Shown here: positions 54,454 to 63,188 of the stretch, piece by piece | Layout of the letters: every line of letters starts with the position of its first letter | Numbering within the stretch: position 1 is the first letter of the stretch | The notes under the pieces: model-generated | The model's input: the letters and a program-made list of their open reading frames with translations, nothing else | The model's database searches: none | Told to the model about the DNA's origin: nothing | Source of the DNA: Actimicrobium sp034313845 | GTDB taxonomy: Bacteria; Pseudomonadota; Gammaproteobacteria; Burkholderiales; Burkholderiaceae_D | Assembly: GCF_034313845.1 (NCBI RefSeq) | Contig: NZ_JAVIWN010000001.1 | Strand: one strand, 5' to 3' | Length of the DNA stretch: 64,000 nucleotides | Program-made: the position numbers and the translations under genes

Positions 54454-54692
54454 GGCTGTTCCTTTTGAGCGAATTGTCCATACTATATCCATGGCATGGA
54501 TATTAATCAATGAGTCGAGGCTTTTCACCGTTACTGCTCAAGCCGCAGCAGCTTGTGGTTGATGCCCGGTTATTAACAATTTGCAACACGGCTTACGGCT
54601 TCGTCGTGTTCGGAGATTCACCAGATCACGTTGTTGGAGGAATGCCGCAGCGACGGTCTTACCGCACCTTCTCTTGAACTGGAATGCTCATC

Positions 54693-55178
54693 ATGAAAAC
54701 CTCTTCCCTTATAGTCACTACCCTTTTATCAATCCTCGGTGCTTCGGCCTTTGCACAAGGCGCGCCCGTGGCGCAGGTCAAGCAAGACAATGCCGCCATT
54801 CGTCAGGAGACCCGCGCGATCCGCGCCGACAATCACGCCATTCGCCAGGACACGGCGGCAGTACAAACTACGAAGCAGGAAATTCACCACGACCAGCAAG
54901 CATTACAGGCTGACCGCCATGCCCGCAATGTTGACCAGCATCGCGAAAATGTTGCCCTGTCGCGCGGCAATCTGGCCGGTGCACAGCGTGCCAATAACGC
55001 CCGTTTGCAGGAACAGCACGTGATCAACAGCCAAAAACAGGACTTGCATCAGGACCGTCGTGCCTTGTCGCATGAACGCCATGTCCGACATGATGCGGTC
55101 GTTGCGCGCAATGACGAACGGCACGAGCGTCATGCAGACGTAGTCAGTCGCAACGTCGCGGCTAGCCACATTCGTTAA
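54693..55178 (+). CDS. secreted His/Gln/Arg-rich heptad-repeat protein
   Basis: A 161-residue protein with a Sec signal peptide (about residues 1-21, cleavage after 'ASAFA'). The mature part is nearly all charged or Gln/His residues in irregular 7-residue periods ('IRQETRAIRADNHAIRQDTA', 'HQDRRALSHERHVRHDAVV'), predicting a long helix or coiled coil, with about 20 histidines. A periplasmic metal- or stress-related role is possible but not shown. I know of no named family. ATG 54693 is preferred over one three codons upstream because the signal peptide begins there. Confidence 0.65.
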   Translation: MKTSSLIVTTLLSILGASAFAQGAPVAQVKQDNAAIRQETRAIRADNHAIRQDTAAVQTTKQEIHHDQQALQADRHARNVDQHRENVALSRGNLAGAQRANNARLQEQHVINSQKQDLHQDRRALSHERHVRHDAVVARNDERHERHADVVSRNVAASHIR

Positions 55179-55300
55179 TAGCGGCGCGGGGACCGATCTA
55201 TAAGGGAAACTCGCCGTAGTTACTTCATCCGTAGTCCACGTGCGGCGTAGACTACGTAATGCACCCTATCAATCATTGAAATCACTTTTGAAAGCTGTCC

Positions 55301-55555
55301 ATGAACATTTCTAAACTTTCCCTGGTTGTACTCGCCTGTGCGACATTGTTGGCCGGAGAGGCCAGTGCCAAGGGGTGTCTTGCCGGTGCCGCTGTTTGTG
55401 GCGTGGCCGGTCATGTCGCTGGCAAGCATGCGGTTATTGGTGCAGGTGTTGGCTGTATTGTTGGTCGCCATCAGGCGAACAAGAAGGACCGCGCGGCAGC
55501 GGCAAGTCAGGCGACTGCCACACCGGCGACAGGGGCATCGGTACCTTCCAAGTAA
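55301..55555 (+). CDS. small secreted glycine-zipper-like protein
   Basis: An 84-residue protein with a signal peptide (cleavage near 'GEASA') and a short Gly/Ala helix-forming region with two Cys ('GCLAGAAVCGVAGHVAGKHAVIGAGVGCIVG') and an Ala/Thr-rich tail. It resembles small glycine-zipper proteins common in Burkholderiales. No clear operon partner. Confidence 0.6.
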   Translation: MNISKLSLVVLACATLLAGEASAKGCLAGAAVCGVAGHVAGKHAVIGAGVGCIVGRHQANKKDRAAAASQATATPATGASVPSK

Positions 55556-55600
55556 CACGTCGCAGCGGAACTTGACTGTCAATGTTGGTGGCATCGACTT

Positions 55601-55969
55601 CGTAAGCCCGCTAAAAAGCGGAACCCCGCGCGGGCGCCGCTCAATGCGAACGCGGTGACGGTGTTGCGCGAGCAAGTTGGTCGGCATCCGCAAGCGTGTT
55701 TTACGTACAAGGGCAACCCGATCCGGTGGGATGTGACGAATACGGCGTGGCACAACGCGATCAAGAAAGCGGAGTTGAGCGATTTCCGGTTTCATGATCT
55801 GCGGCATACGTGGGCATCTTGGCACCGGCAGGCGGGCACGTCCTGCGATGAACTGAAAGACCTGGGCGGCTGGAAATCACGGGTGATAGTGGACCGGTAC
55901 GCCAAATACGCGACGGCGCACTTGCAGGTGGCGGCTTCGCGCATCGTGGGGAAAAGGGAAGGGGACTAG
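55601..55969 (+). pseudogene. 3' fragment of a tyrosine-recombinase integrase
   Basis: About 122 codons of the catalytic domain remain: 'APLNANAVTVLREQVGRHPQACFTY' region, then 'FHDLRHTWASWH' carrying the H-x2-R active-site box, and 'LGGWKSRVIVDRYAKYA' with the Gly-Trp (in place of Gly-His) and the nucleophile Tyr. The first half of the gene and its start are missing, and the frame breaks near 55600. The fragment ends 70 bp from the 3' end of tRNA-Asn, the classical position for an island integrase. Confidence 0.8.
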
Positions 55970-55995
55970 CGTGTCACGTTTTTGTCACGTTGGAC

Positions 55996-56031
55996 AAAAC
56001 GAAAAGGGCCAACACATGCGTGTAGGCCCTT
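55996..56031 (-). terminator. intrinsic terminator of tRNA-Asn
   Basis: AAGGGCC (56004-56010) pairs with GGCCCTT (56025-56031), extended by ACAC/GTGT in the loop, and on the minus strand is followed by TTTTCGTTTT. It lies 9 bp beyond the tRNA 3' end. Confidence 0.75.
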
Positions 56032-56039
56032 CAGTATTC

Positions 56040-56115
56040 TGGCTCCCCGACCTGGACTCGAACCAGGGACCTGCGGATTAACAGTCCGTCGCTCTACCAA
56101 CTGAGCTATCAGGGA
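56040..56115 (-). tRNA. tRNA-Asn (GUU)
   Basis: A 76-nt cloverleaf with encoded CCA. The acceptor stem is TCCCTGA with TCGGGGA, the D arm holds AGCTCAGTTGGTAGAGC, the anticodon loop is CTGTTAA with anticodon GTT complementary to 56080-56082, and the T arm holds GGTTCGAGTCC. All stems pair. Confidence 0.97.
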
Positions 56116-56236
56116 AAAGCTGCCGCATTATGGCGGAACAGATGCTGCCTGTCAAAAGTTTCAAGACTGCTTTACTACCAACTTTCGACAGTGCTGCAAG
56201 AACAAAAACTGCTTCTTCTCACAGCGAGGCCGAAGT

Positions 56237-57451
56237 CTACAATACTTTCGCGATGGCCTCAACCACCTTGTCGATATTGGTGGAATTTAATGCTGCCACG
56301 CAGATGCGACCGGTGTCGACAGCGTAGATCGAATGCTCACTTGCGAGGCGGGCTACTTGATCTTTGGTCAGGCCGGAGTAAGAAAACATGCCGCGTTGCT
56401 TGATGACGAAATCGAAGTCATGGCCGGGGGCTTTTTCTTTCAGCTTTGAGACAAACAGCTGACGCATTTCACGGATGCGCACGCGCATGCCAGCAAGTTC
56501 TTCTTCCCACAACTGGCGCAGTTCCGGTGTCGACAAAGCCAATGCCACGACCTGGCCGCCATGTACCGGCGGGTTCGAGTAGTTGGTGCGAATGACGCGT
56601 TTGAGTTGCGACAGCAAACGTGCAGCCTCGTCGCTGCTGACAGCAACGATGCTCAGTGCGCCAACGCGTTCGCCGTAAAGCGAGAACGATTTTGAAAACG
56701 AGTTCGAGACGAACAGCGGACCGCCTGCTTCAGCGAACTGGCGCACGACTTTGCCATCGGCTTCGATACCATCGCCAAAGCCCTGATAGGCCATATCGAG
56801 AAACGGCACCAGACCGCGCTCTGTAACGACCTTGATCACTTCCAGCCATTGCGCATCAGTCAGGTCAGCACCGGTCGGGTTGTGGCAGCAAGCGTGCAGC
56901 AGCACAATCGATCCGGCTGGCATGGTGTGCAGCGCATCGAGCATGCCTGAAAAATTCACGCCTCGGGTGGCGGGGTCGTAGTACGGATAATTGTTGACGA
57001 CGAAGCCGGCCGATTCAAACAAGGCGCGATGGTTTTCCCAGCTCGGGTCGCTGATCCACACTTGCGCGTCCGGGGCGAAGCGCTGCAGAAAGTCGGCACC
57101 GAGTTTCAGGGCACCGGTTCCACCGACGGCTTGCGCAGTGATTGCGCGCTTTTCGGTGATAACGGCGCTGCCAATGCCGAAGACAAGTTCCTGCACCGCT
57201 TTGTCGTACGCAGCCAGACCATCAATTGGCAGGTAAGTGCGCGGCGCAGCTTTTTCCATCATGACGGCTTCGGCTTTTTTGACGCATTCCAGCAGGGGAA
57301 CCTTGCCGTTATTGTCATAGTAGACGCCAACGCCAAGATTGATCTTGACGGGATTTTTGTCGGCATTGAATGCTTCCGTGATGCCCAGGATCGGGTCGCG
57401 GGGAGCCATCTCAATGGCGGTAAACAGGGAGGCAGAAAGGGGTGCGTTCAT
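56237..57451 (-). CDS. aromatic/aspartate aminotransferase (class I PLP)
   Basis: A 404-residue class I aminotransferase of the AspC/TyrB group: 'INLGVGVYYDNNGKVPLL', 'YLPIDGL', 'HACCHNPTGADL', and the PLP lysine in 'SNSFSKSFSLYGERVGAL'. It moves amino groups between aspartate or aromatic amino acids and 2-oxoglutarate. ATG 57451 is the family start ('MNAPLSASLFTAIEMAPRDPI'); the open frame beyond it has no similarity. Divergent from uvrB, 117 bp away. TyrB and AspC cannot be separated on sequence here. Confidence 0.9.
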   Translation of the reverse strand: MNAPLSASLFTAIEMAPRDPILGITEAFNADKNPVKINLGVGVYYDNNGKVPLLECVKKAEAVMMEKAAPRTYLPIDGLAAYDKAVQELVFGIGSAVITEKRAITAQAVGGTGALKLGADFLQRFAPDAQVWISDPSWENHRALFESAGFVVNNYPYYDPATRGVNFSGMLDALHTMPAGSIVLLHACCHNPTGADLTDAQWLEVIKVVTERGLVPFLDMAYQGFGDGIEADGKVVRQFAEAGGPLFVSNSFSKSFSLYGERVGALSIVAVSSDEAARLLSQLKRVIRTNYSNPPVHGGQVVALALSTPELRQLWEEELAGMRVRIREMRQLFVSKLKEKAPGHDFDFVIKQRGMFSYSGLTKDQVARLASEHSIYAVDTGRICVAALNSTNIDKVVEAIAKVL

Positions 57452-57568
57452 CGTGATAACATTAAAAGTTAGCTGCACAAGATCGCTTGCAGTCGGGTTG
57501 GAGATAGCGTCACAGTAAGTTGCTGACGCCAGTTTGCAGTGAGTAATTTTAACAAAGGTCGCCACCAT

Positions 57569-59662
57569 ATGGCTGAATTATCCCAAGTTTCCAGCACCAT
57601 CGATGAATCGAAAATCATCTCCTTTCCCGATTCGCCATTCCAGTTACTACAACCGTTCGAGCCGGCTGGCGACCAGCCGACCGCGATTGCCAAGCTGGTA
57701 GAAGGCATCGAAGATGGCCTGTCGTATCAGACTTTGCTCGGTGTAACAGGTTCCGGTAAAACTTACACCATGGCGAATGTGATTGCCCGGATGGGACGTC
57801 CGGCTATTATTTTTGCTCCAAACAAAACGTTGGCCGCCCAACTGTACAGTGAATTTCGCGAGTTCTTTCCGCGCAACGCGGTGGAGTATTTCGTCAGCTA
57901 TTACGATTACTACCAGCCAGAAGCATACGTTCCTCAGCGCGATCTGTTTATCGAGAAAGACTCGTCAATCAACGAACACATCGAGCAGATGCGGCTGTCG
58001 TGCACCAAGTCATTGATGGAGCGGCGCGATGTGATCATTGTCGCCACGGTCTCTGCGATCTACGGTATCGGGAATCCGAACGAATATCACCAGATGATTC
58101 TGACCTTGCGCGCCAAGGACAAAGTCAGTCAGCGTGACGTCATTGCACGCCTCATCCAGATGCAATACACCCGCAATGAAATCGATTTCGGGCGAGGTAC
58201 GTTTCGGGTTCGTGGCGATACGATTGATATTTTTCCGGCTGAACATGCAGAACTGGCAGTGCGGCTGGAGATGTTCGATGATGAAATCGAAAGCATCCAG
58301 CTGTTTGACCCGTTGACTGGGCGGGTCCGGCAAAAAATACCGCGCTTCACGGTCTATCCAGGTTCGCACTACGTGACACCACGTGCAACTGTATTGCGTG
58401 CAATTGAAACGATCAAGGATGAATTGCGTGAGCGTCTTGAGTTCTTCCGCAAGGAAAACAAACTGATCGAAGAGCAGCGCATCGAGCAACGCACCCGCTT
58501 CGATCTCGAAATGATGCAGGAAATTGGCTTTACCAAAGGGATCGAAAACTATTCGCGCCATCTCAGCGGTGCCAAGGCCGGTGAGCCGCCACCAACCTTG
58601 ATCGACTATTTGCCGCCGGATGCGCTGATGTTTCTCGACGAGTCGCATGTGTTGCTTGGTCAGCTCAGCGGCATGTACAACGGCGACCGCTCGCGCAAGA
58701 CCAATCTCGTCGATTACGGATTTCGGCTGCCGTCGGCACTGGATAACCGGCCACTGCGGTTCGACGAATTTGAAGGCAAGATGCGGCAGACCGTCTTTGT
58801 ATCGGCCACGCCGGCTGAATATGAAAAGACCCACGCAGGGCAGGTCGTCGAGCAAGTGGTGCGGCCGACCGGTCTGGTCGACCCCGCGATCGAAGTACGT
58901 CCGGCCAGTACCCAAGTTGATGACCTGATGGGCGAAATTCAGCTGCGGGTTGCGCAAAACGAGCGCGTGCTGGTGACGACGCTTACCAAGCGGATGTCGG
59001 AACAACTGACGGAATTTCTGAGTGACCATGGTGTCAAGGTCCGCTACCTGCACAGCGATATCGATACGGTAGAGCGGGTCGAGATATTGCGCGATCTACG
59101 GCTCGGTACGTTTGATGTACTGGTTGGCATTAATTTACTACGCGAAGGACTTGACTTGCCCGAGGTGTCGCTGGTGGCCATTCTCGATGCGGACAAGGAA
59201 GGCTTTTTGCGCTCCGAGCGTAGTCTGATCCAGACCATCGGTCGCGCTGCGCGTAACCTCAATGGCAAGGCTATTCTTTACGGCGATAAAGTCACCGATT
59301 CGATGCGTCGTGCCATCGATGAGACAGAGCGTCGTCGCAACAAGCAAGTTGAATTCAACCTGGCCAATAACATCACGCCGATCGGCATCAAGAAGCAGAT
59401 CAAGGACCTGATCGATGGTGTGTACAGTCCGCAGGAAGCGCGCGAAGAATTGCAGGTAGCGCAAGAAACTGCCAAGTACGAATCGATGAGCGAGAAGCAG
59501 ATCAGCAAGGAAATCAAGCGTCTTGAAAAGCTGATGCTCGATCACGCGAAGAACCTGGAATTCGAAAAAGCGGCACAGGTACGCGACCAGTTGCGCATTC
59601 TCAAGGAGCAATTGTTCGGTGCTAGCGGGTCGGACAATATTGCATCGATGCTGGGCAAGTAG
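57569..59662 (+). CDS. uvrB: excinuclease ABC subunit B
   Basis: A 697-residue UvrB. Walker A 'GVTGSGKTYTMA', the beta-hairpin region 'YYDYYQPEAYVP', DEAD-like 'MFLDESHVLLGQ', 'VSATPAEYE', helicase motifs 'TTLTKRMSEQLT' and 'LIQTIGRAARN', and the C-terminal UVR motif ('KRLEKLMLDHAKNLEFEKAAQVRDQL' region) that binds UvrC. It loads on damaged DNA handed over by UvrA. ATG 57569 is chosen over a GTG ten codons earlier because AAAGG lies close in front of it and the family begins nearby. Confidence 0.95.
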   Translation: MAELSQVSSTIDESKIISFPDSPFQLLQPFEPAGDQPTAIAKLVEGIEDGLSYQTLLGVTGSGKTYTMANVIARMGRPAIIFAPNKTLAAQLYSEFREFFPRNAVEYFVSYYDYYQPEAYVPQRDLFIEKDSSINEHIEQMRLSCTKSLMERRDVIIVATVSAIYGIGNPNEYHQMILTLRAKDKVSQRDVIARLIQMQYTRNEIDFGRGTFRVRGDTIDIFPAEHAELAVRLEMFDDEIESIQLFDPLTGRVRQKIPRFTVYPGSHYVTPRATVLRAIETIKDELRERLEFFRKENKLIEEQRIEQRTRFDLEMMQEIGFTKGIENYSRHLSGAKAGEPPPTLIDYLPPDALMFLDESHVLLGQLSGMYNGDRSRKTNLVDYGFRLPSALDNRPLRFDEFEGKMRQTVFVSATPAEYEKTHAGQVVEQVVRPTGLVDPAIEVRPASTQVDDLMGEIQLRVAQNERVLVTTLTKRMSEQLTEFLSDHGVKVRYLHSDIDTVERVEILRDLRLGTFDVLVGINLLREGLDLPEVSLVAILDADKEGFLRSERSLIQTIGRAARNLNGKAILYGDKVTDSMRRAIDETERRRNKQVEFNLANNITPIGIKKQIKDLIDGVYSPQEAREELQVAQETAKYESMSEKQISKEIKRLEKLMLDHAKNLEFEKAAQVRDQLRILKEQLFGASGSDNIASMLGK

Positions 59663-59663
59663 C

Positions 59664-60449
59664 ATGATCCCTGCCGCAATCCTCGCAACCATTGAAGGGG
59701 CGGATGTTTCCTGGCATCCGTCTCTGCTGGCAGGTCTGCAAGCGGTTGATCGTGCAGACCCTGCCTACCTCTCAGCACTGGTACAGGAAGATTACCTGCC
59801 TACCCGAGGTCGCTTGCTCGCTGCTTTTGCCCAACCGATTGACTCGGTGCGCTACGTGCTGGTCGGGGAGGGGCCTTATCCGCGTGCTGACAGCGCCACC
59901 GGTGTGTGCTTCATGGATGGCGCAGTGGATGTGCTGTGGTCTGAAAAAGGCTTGTCGAAGTCGGTCAATCGCGCTACCTCCTTGCGTAATTTCATGAAGA
60001 TGCTGTTGGTAGCCGATGGCACGTTGACTCCCGGGCACACTTCAGGAGAGGCAATGGTCGTTGCCGGAGCCCAAGCGCTTCAGCCCGGTTCAAACCACAT
60101 CCAGACCTTGCCGCAATTGCAGCAAAACCTGAGCCGGCAAGGTTTCCTCTTGCTCAACGCCGCACTGGTATTTCGCTCCCATGTGCCGCCAGTGCGCGAT
60201 GCGCGCGCCTGGATGCCTTTCCTTGAAACCATATTCGCGGCGTTGGTTGATCGTCCAGTGCCACCGACTCTAGTGCTGTGGGGGAAGATCGCCGCGCAAC
60301 TCGACGGCTTGCCCGGGATGGATCGTTTTCCGCAGCTGGTGGCCGAGCATCCCTATAACCTGTCCTTCATCGATAATGGATCCATGCAGAAACTGTTCGG
60401 TCCGATGCAGCTGTTGCGGTGCTCAGCGCCGAATCCAGCGAACCGTTAG
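59664..60449 (+). CDS. uracil-DNA glycosylase-fold protein, atypical
   Basis: A 261-residue protein with a family 1 UDG-like layout: 'LVGEGPYPRADSATGVCF' aligns with the water-activating loop, 'FLLLNAALVFR' with the LLLN strand, 'LVLWGKIAAQLDGL' with the next strand, and 'AEHPYNLSF' with the leucine loop (HPSPLS). In the first loop the catalytic Asp of GQDPYH is replaced by Gly, so activity is uncertain. The start lies one base past the uvrB stop, implying a repair-related operon. It may be a specialised or non-catalytic DNA-lesion binder. Confidence 0.72.
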   Translation: MIPAAILATIEGADVSWHPSLLAGLQAVDRADPAYLSALVQEDYLPTRGRLLAAFAQPIDSVRYVLVGEGPYPRADSATGVCFMDGAVDVLWSEKGLSKSVNRATSLRNFMKMLLVADGTLTPGHTSGEAMVVAGAQALQPGSNHIQTLPQLQQNLSRQGFLLLNAALVFRSHVPPVRDARAWMPFLETIFAALVDRPVPPTLVLWGKIAAQLDGLPGMDRFPQLVAEHPYNLSFIDNGSMQKLFGPMQLLRCSAPNPANR

Positions 60450-60548
60450 AATGGATACCTGACGAAAACGGTCAACCTTGTTATACTCGACAAAATTGAT
60501 CAACTACTCAGGGAATTCCAGCTCGGCTGACTTCGGGGATTAAGAAAC
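60450..60548. promoter_or_regulatory. iscR promoter region
   Basis: The 99-bp leader contains TATACT (60482-60487) as a likely -10 box. The following CTCGACAAAATTGATCAACTACTC weakly resembles a type 1 IscR site, which would fit autoregulation by [2Fe-2S]-IscR, but I would not call it without a matrix score. Confidence 0.4.
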
Positions 60549-61022
60549 ATGAGATTGACTACAAAAGGCCGTTTCGCGGTCACTGCAATGATAGATCTGG
60601 CACTGCGTCAAAGCGGTGGTCCAGTGACACTTTCGGGCATCAGCCAGCGTCAGGCGATTTCGCTGTCGTACCTCGAGCAATTGTTCGGCAAGCTGCGTCG
60701 TCATGAAATCGTCGAATCGGTACGTGGTCCAGGTGGTGGCTACAATCTGGCACGGCGTGCGGAAGATGTGACGGTAGCGGACATCATTATTGCGGTCGAC
60801 GAACCACTCGACTCAACACAGTGCGGTGGCAAAGAAAATTGCCGCAGTTCGACGACCGAAAACGGTACCCGTTGCATGACACATGATTTGTGGTCGACCT
60901 TGAATTCAAAGATGGTGGAGTACCTCGATTCTGTTTCACTGAAAGACCTGGTGGATCAGCAGCGACAAAAAAATATTGAACAAAACGTAGTGGTGCTACA
61001 TCGGTCCCACGTTGTTTCTTGA
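60549..61022 (+). CDS. iscR: Fe-S cluster-sensing regulator IscR
   Basis: A 157-residue Rrf2-family repressor: 'MRLTTKGRFAVTAMIDLAL', recognition helix 'SLSYLEQLFGKLRR' and wing 'VRGPGGGYNLAR'. Cluster ligands are C92, C98 and C109 plus H112; relative to the usual C92/C98/C104/H107 the loop is five residues longer. It represses the isc operon when carrying [2Fe-2S]. First gene of iscRSUA-hscBA, with iscS starting 15 bp after its stop. Confidence 0.95.
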   Translation: MRLTTKGRFAVTAMIDLALRQSGGPVTLSGISQRQAISLSYLEQLFGKLRRHEIVESVRGPGGGYNLARRAEDVTVADIIIAVDEPLDSTQCGGKENCRSSTTENGTRCMTHDLWSTLNSKMVEYLDSVSLKDLVDQQRQKNIEQNVVVLHRSHVVS

Positions 61023-61037
61023 TTGGAGTGTAAGACA

Positions 61038-62291
61038 ATGAATGCCCCCTTAAGCAAAAGCCTGATTGATACCTTGAAGGCACCGCACTTCCCGGTTTAT
61101 CTCGACTATTCGTCGACCACGCCAATCGACCCGCGCGTTGCCGACAAGATGATTCCATACCTGCGTGAGCAGTTCGGTAATCCCGCCTCCCGCAGCCACA
61201 TGTACGGCTGGACTGCAGAAAAAGCAGTCGAAGAAGCACGTGCCGAAGTGGCCAAACTGGTCAACGCGGACCCACGTGAAATCGTCTGGACGTCGGGTGC
61301 CACTGAAAGCAACAACCTCGCGATCAAAGGTGCTGCCCATTTCTACAAGACCAAAGGCAAGCACATCATCACCGTCAAAACCGAGCACAAGGCAGTACTC
61401 GACACGGTGCGTGAACTGGAGCGCGAAGGCTTTGAAGCAACGTACCTGCAACCGCAGGACAACGGCCTGATCACGATCGAGCAACTCGCCGAAGCGATTC
61501 GTCCTGACACGATCCTGGTCTCGGTCATGCTGGTCAATAATGAGATTGGCGTGATTCAGCCAGTCGACGAGATTGGCGAACTGTGCCGTTCAAAGGGCAT
61601 CGTGTTCCACTGCGATGCGGCGCAAGCCACTGGCAAGATGAAGATTGACCTTGAAAAAACCAAGATCGATCTGATGACATTCACCGCCCACAAATCGTAC
61701 GGTCCAAAAGGCATCGGCGCACTGTACGTTCGTCGCAAGCCACGTATTCGCATCGAACCGCAAATGCACGGTGGCGGTCACGAGCGCGGCATGCGTTCGG
61801 GTACCTTGCCAACGCACCAGATCGTCGGCATGGGTGAGGCATTCAAGATTGCCCGTGAAGAAATGGACGAGGAAATCGCGCGTATCACGACACTGCGCGA
61901 TCGCCTTGCCAAAGGCCTGTCGGAAATGGAAGAGGTCTACATTAACGGTGATATGGCGCATCGCGTGCCGCATAACCTCAATGTCAGCTTCAACTATGTC
62001 GAAGGTGAATCGCTGATCATGGCAATCAAGGATATCGCCGTGTCGTCGGGTTCCGCCTGCACCTCGGCCAGTCTGGAGCCGTCGTATGTGTTGCGTGCAC
62101 TGGGTCGTAGCGATGAGTTGGCGCATAGCTCGATTCGCTTTACGTTTGGACGCTTCACGACTGACGAAGACATTGATTTCACGATCAATCTCATCAAGGA
62201 AAAAGTTGCCAAACTACGTGACCTGTCGCCGCTGTGGGACATGCACAAGGAAGGGATCGATATCAGTTCGATCCAGTGGGCAGCACACTAA
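61038..62291 (+). CDS. iscS: cysteine desulfurase IscS
   Basis: A 417-residue PLP enzyme: 'YLDYSSTTPIDPRV', PLP lysine in 'TFTAHKSYGPKGIGALY', and the mobile catalytic Cys loop 'SSGSACTSASLEPSYVLRALG'. It removes sulfur from cysteine and passes it to IscU. ATG 61038 begins the family sequence; an upstream in-frame codon near 61023 adds only five residues. The protein has about 13 more N-terminal residues than the E. coli enzyme. Confidence 0.95.
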   Translation: MNAPLSKSLIDTLKAPHFPVYLDYSSTTPIDPRVADKMIPYLREQFGNPASRSHMYGWTAEKAVEEARAEVAKLVNADPREIVWTSGATESNNLAIKGAAHFYKTKGKHIITVKTEHKAVLDTVRELEREGFEATYLQPQDNGLITIEQLAEAIRPDTILVSVMLVNNEIGVIQPVDEIGELCRSKGIVFHCDAAQATGKMKIDLEKTKIDLMTFTAHKSYGPKGIGALYVRRKPRIRIEPQMHGGGHERGMRSGTLPTHQIVGMGEAFKIAREEMDEEIARITTLRDRLAKGLSEMEEVYINGDMAHRVPHNLNVSFNYVEGESLIMAIKDIAVSSGSACTSASLEPSYVLRALGRSDELAHSSIRFTFGRFTTDEDIDFTINLIKEKVAKLRDLSPLWDMHKEGIDISSIQWAAH

Positions 62292-62346
62292 TCATTCATC
62301 GCTTGCGGGACAACCCGCAAGCGGCGTAATTTCAAGGAGCATCAAA

Positions 62347-62754
62347 ATGGCATACTCAGAAAAAGTCCTGGATCACTACGAAAATCCACGCAACGTCGGC
62401 GCATTCGACAAGGGTGACGATACGATCGGCACCGGCATGGTCGGCGCGCCAGCTTGCGGCGACGTCATGAAACTGCAGATCAAGGTCGGTGCCGACGGCA
62501 TCATCCAGGACGCCAAGTTCAAGACCTACGGTTGTGGTTCGGCGATCGCCTCGTCATCGCTGGTGACCGAATGGGTCAAGGGCAAGACGCTCGACGAAGC
62601 CATGTCGATCAAGAACACCCAGATCGCTGAAGAGCTGGCGCTGCCACCAGTCAAAATCCATTGCTCGATCCTGGCCGAAGATGCGATCAAGGCCGCCGTG
62701 CTGGATTACAAGACACGGCATGCCGCTGAAACAGCCACTGCAGCAGCAGTCTGA
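62347..62754 (+). CDS. iscU: Fe-S cluster scaffold IscU
   Basis: A 135-residue scaffold: 'YSEKVLDHYENPRNVG', ligand Cys residues in 'GAPACGDVMKLQI', 'KTYGCGSAIASSSL' and 'LPPVKIHCSILAEDA', with the LPPVK motif recognised by HscA. Ribosome binding site AAGGAG precedes it. Standard size. Confidence 0.96.
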   Translation: MAYSEKVLDHYENPRNVGAFDKGDDTIGTGMVGAPACGDVMKLQIKVGADGIIQDAKFKTYGCGSAIASSSLVTEWVKGKTLDEAMSIKNTQIAEELALPPVKIHCSILAEDAIKAAVLDYKTRHAAETATAAAV

Positions 62755-62779
62755 ATCGGCATAACCTGCGAGAAAAAAC

Positions 62780-63103
62780 ATGGCAATCACACTGACTGAA
62801 AAAGCAGCCAAGCACATCAGCCGCTACATGGAACGTCGCGGCAAGGGAATCGGATTGCGCTTTGGCGTTCGCACCACCGGCTGTTCAGGGTTGGCGTACA
62901 AGCTGGAATACGTCGATGAGAGCGCCACGGAAGACAGTATCTTCGAATCGCACGGCGTGAAATTATTCGTCGATCCGAAGAGCCTGCCGTATATCGATGG
63001 CACCGAACTGGACTTTGGCCGTGAAGGCTTGAACGAAGGGTTCAAGTTCTACAATCCGAACGTCAAGGATGCGTGCGGCTGCGGCGAAAGTTTCCGGATT
63101 TGA
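62780..63103 (+). CDS. iscA: A-type Fe-S carrier IscA
   Basis: A 107-residue A-type carrier with 'GLRFGVRTTGCSGLAYKLEYVD' region and 'DACGCGESF' at the C-terminus supplying the three conserved cysteines. It lies 25 bp after iscU. Delivers Fe-S clusters or iron to apo-proteins. Confidence 0.95.
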   Translation: MAITLTEKAAKHISRYMERRGKGIGLRFGVRTTGCSGLAYKLEYVDESATEDSIFESHGVKLFVDPKSLPYIDGTELDFGREGLNEGFKFYNPNVKDACGCGESFRI

Positions 63104-63107
63104 GGTA

Positions 63108-63137
63108 GCGTGGGCAGAGATCACTGATCGCCCACGC
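63108..63137. repeat. hairpin after iscA
   Basis: GCGTGGGC (63108-63115) pairs perfectly with GCCCACGC (63130-63137). There is no T tract directly after it; it may protect the 3' end of the iscRSUA message next to the terminator at 63149. Confidence 0.55.
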
Positions 63138-63148
63138 CTGAGTTAAAT

Positions 63149-63180
63149 AAGCCTGTTGCAGCTAAACAGGCTTTTGTTTT
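63149..63180 (+). terminator. intrinsic terminator between iscA and hscB
   Basis: AAGCCTGT (63149-63156) with ACAGGCTT (63166-63173) and a 9-nt loop, followed by TTGTTTT. It would separate iscRSUA transcription from hscBA, at least partly. Confidence 0.7.
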
Positions 63181-63188
63181 GAGTGTTC

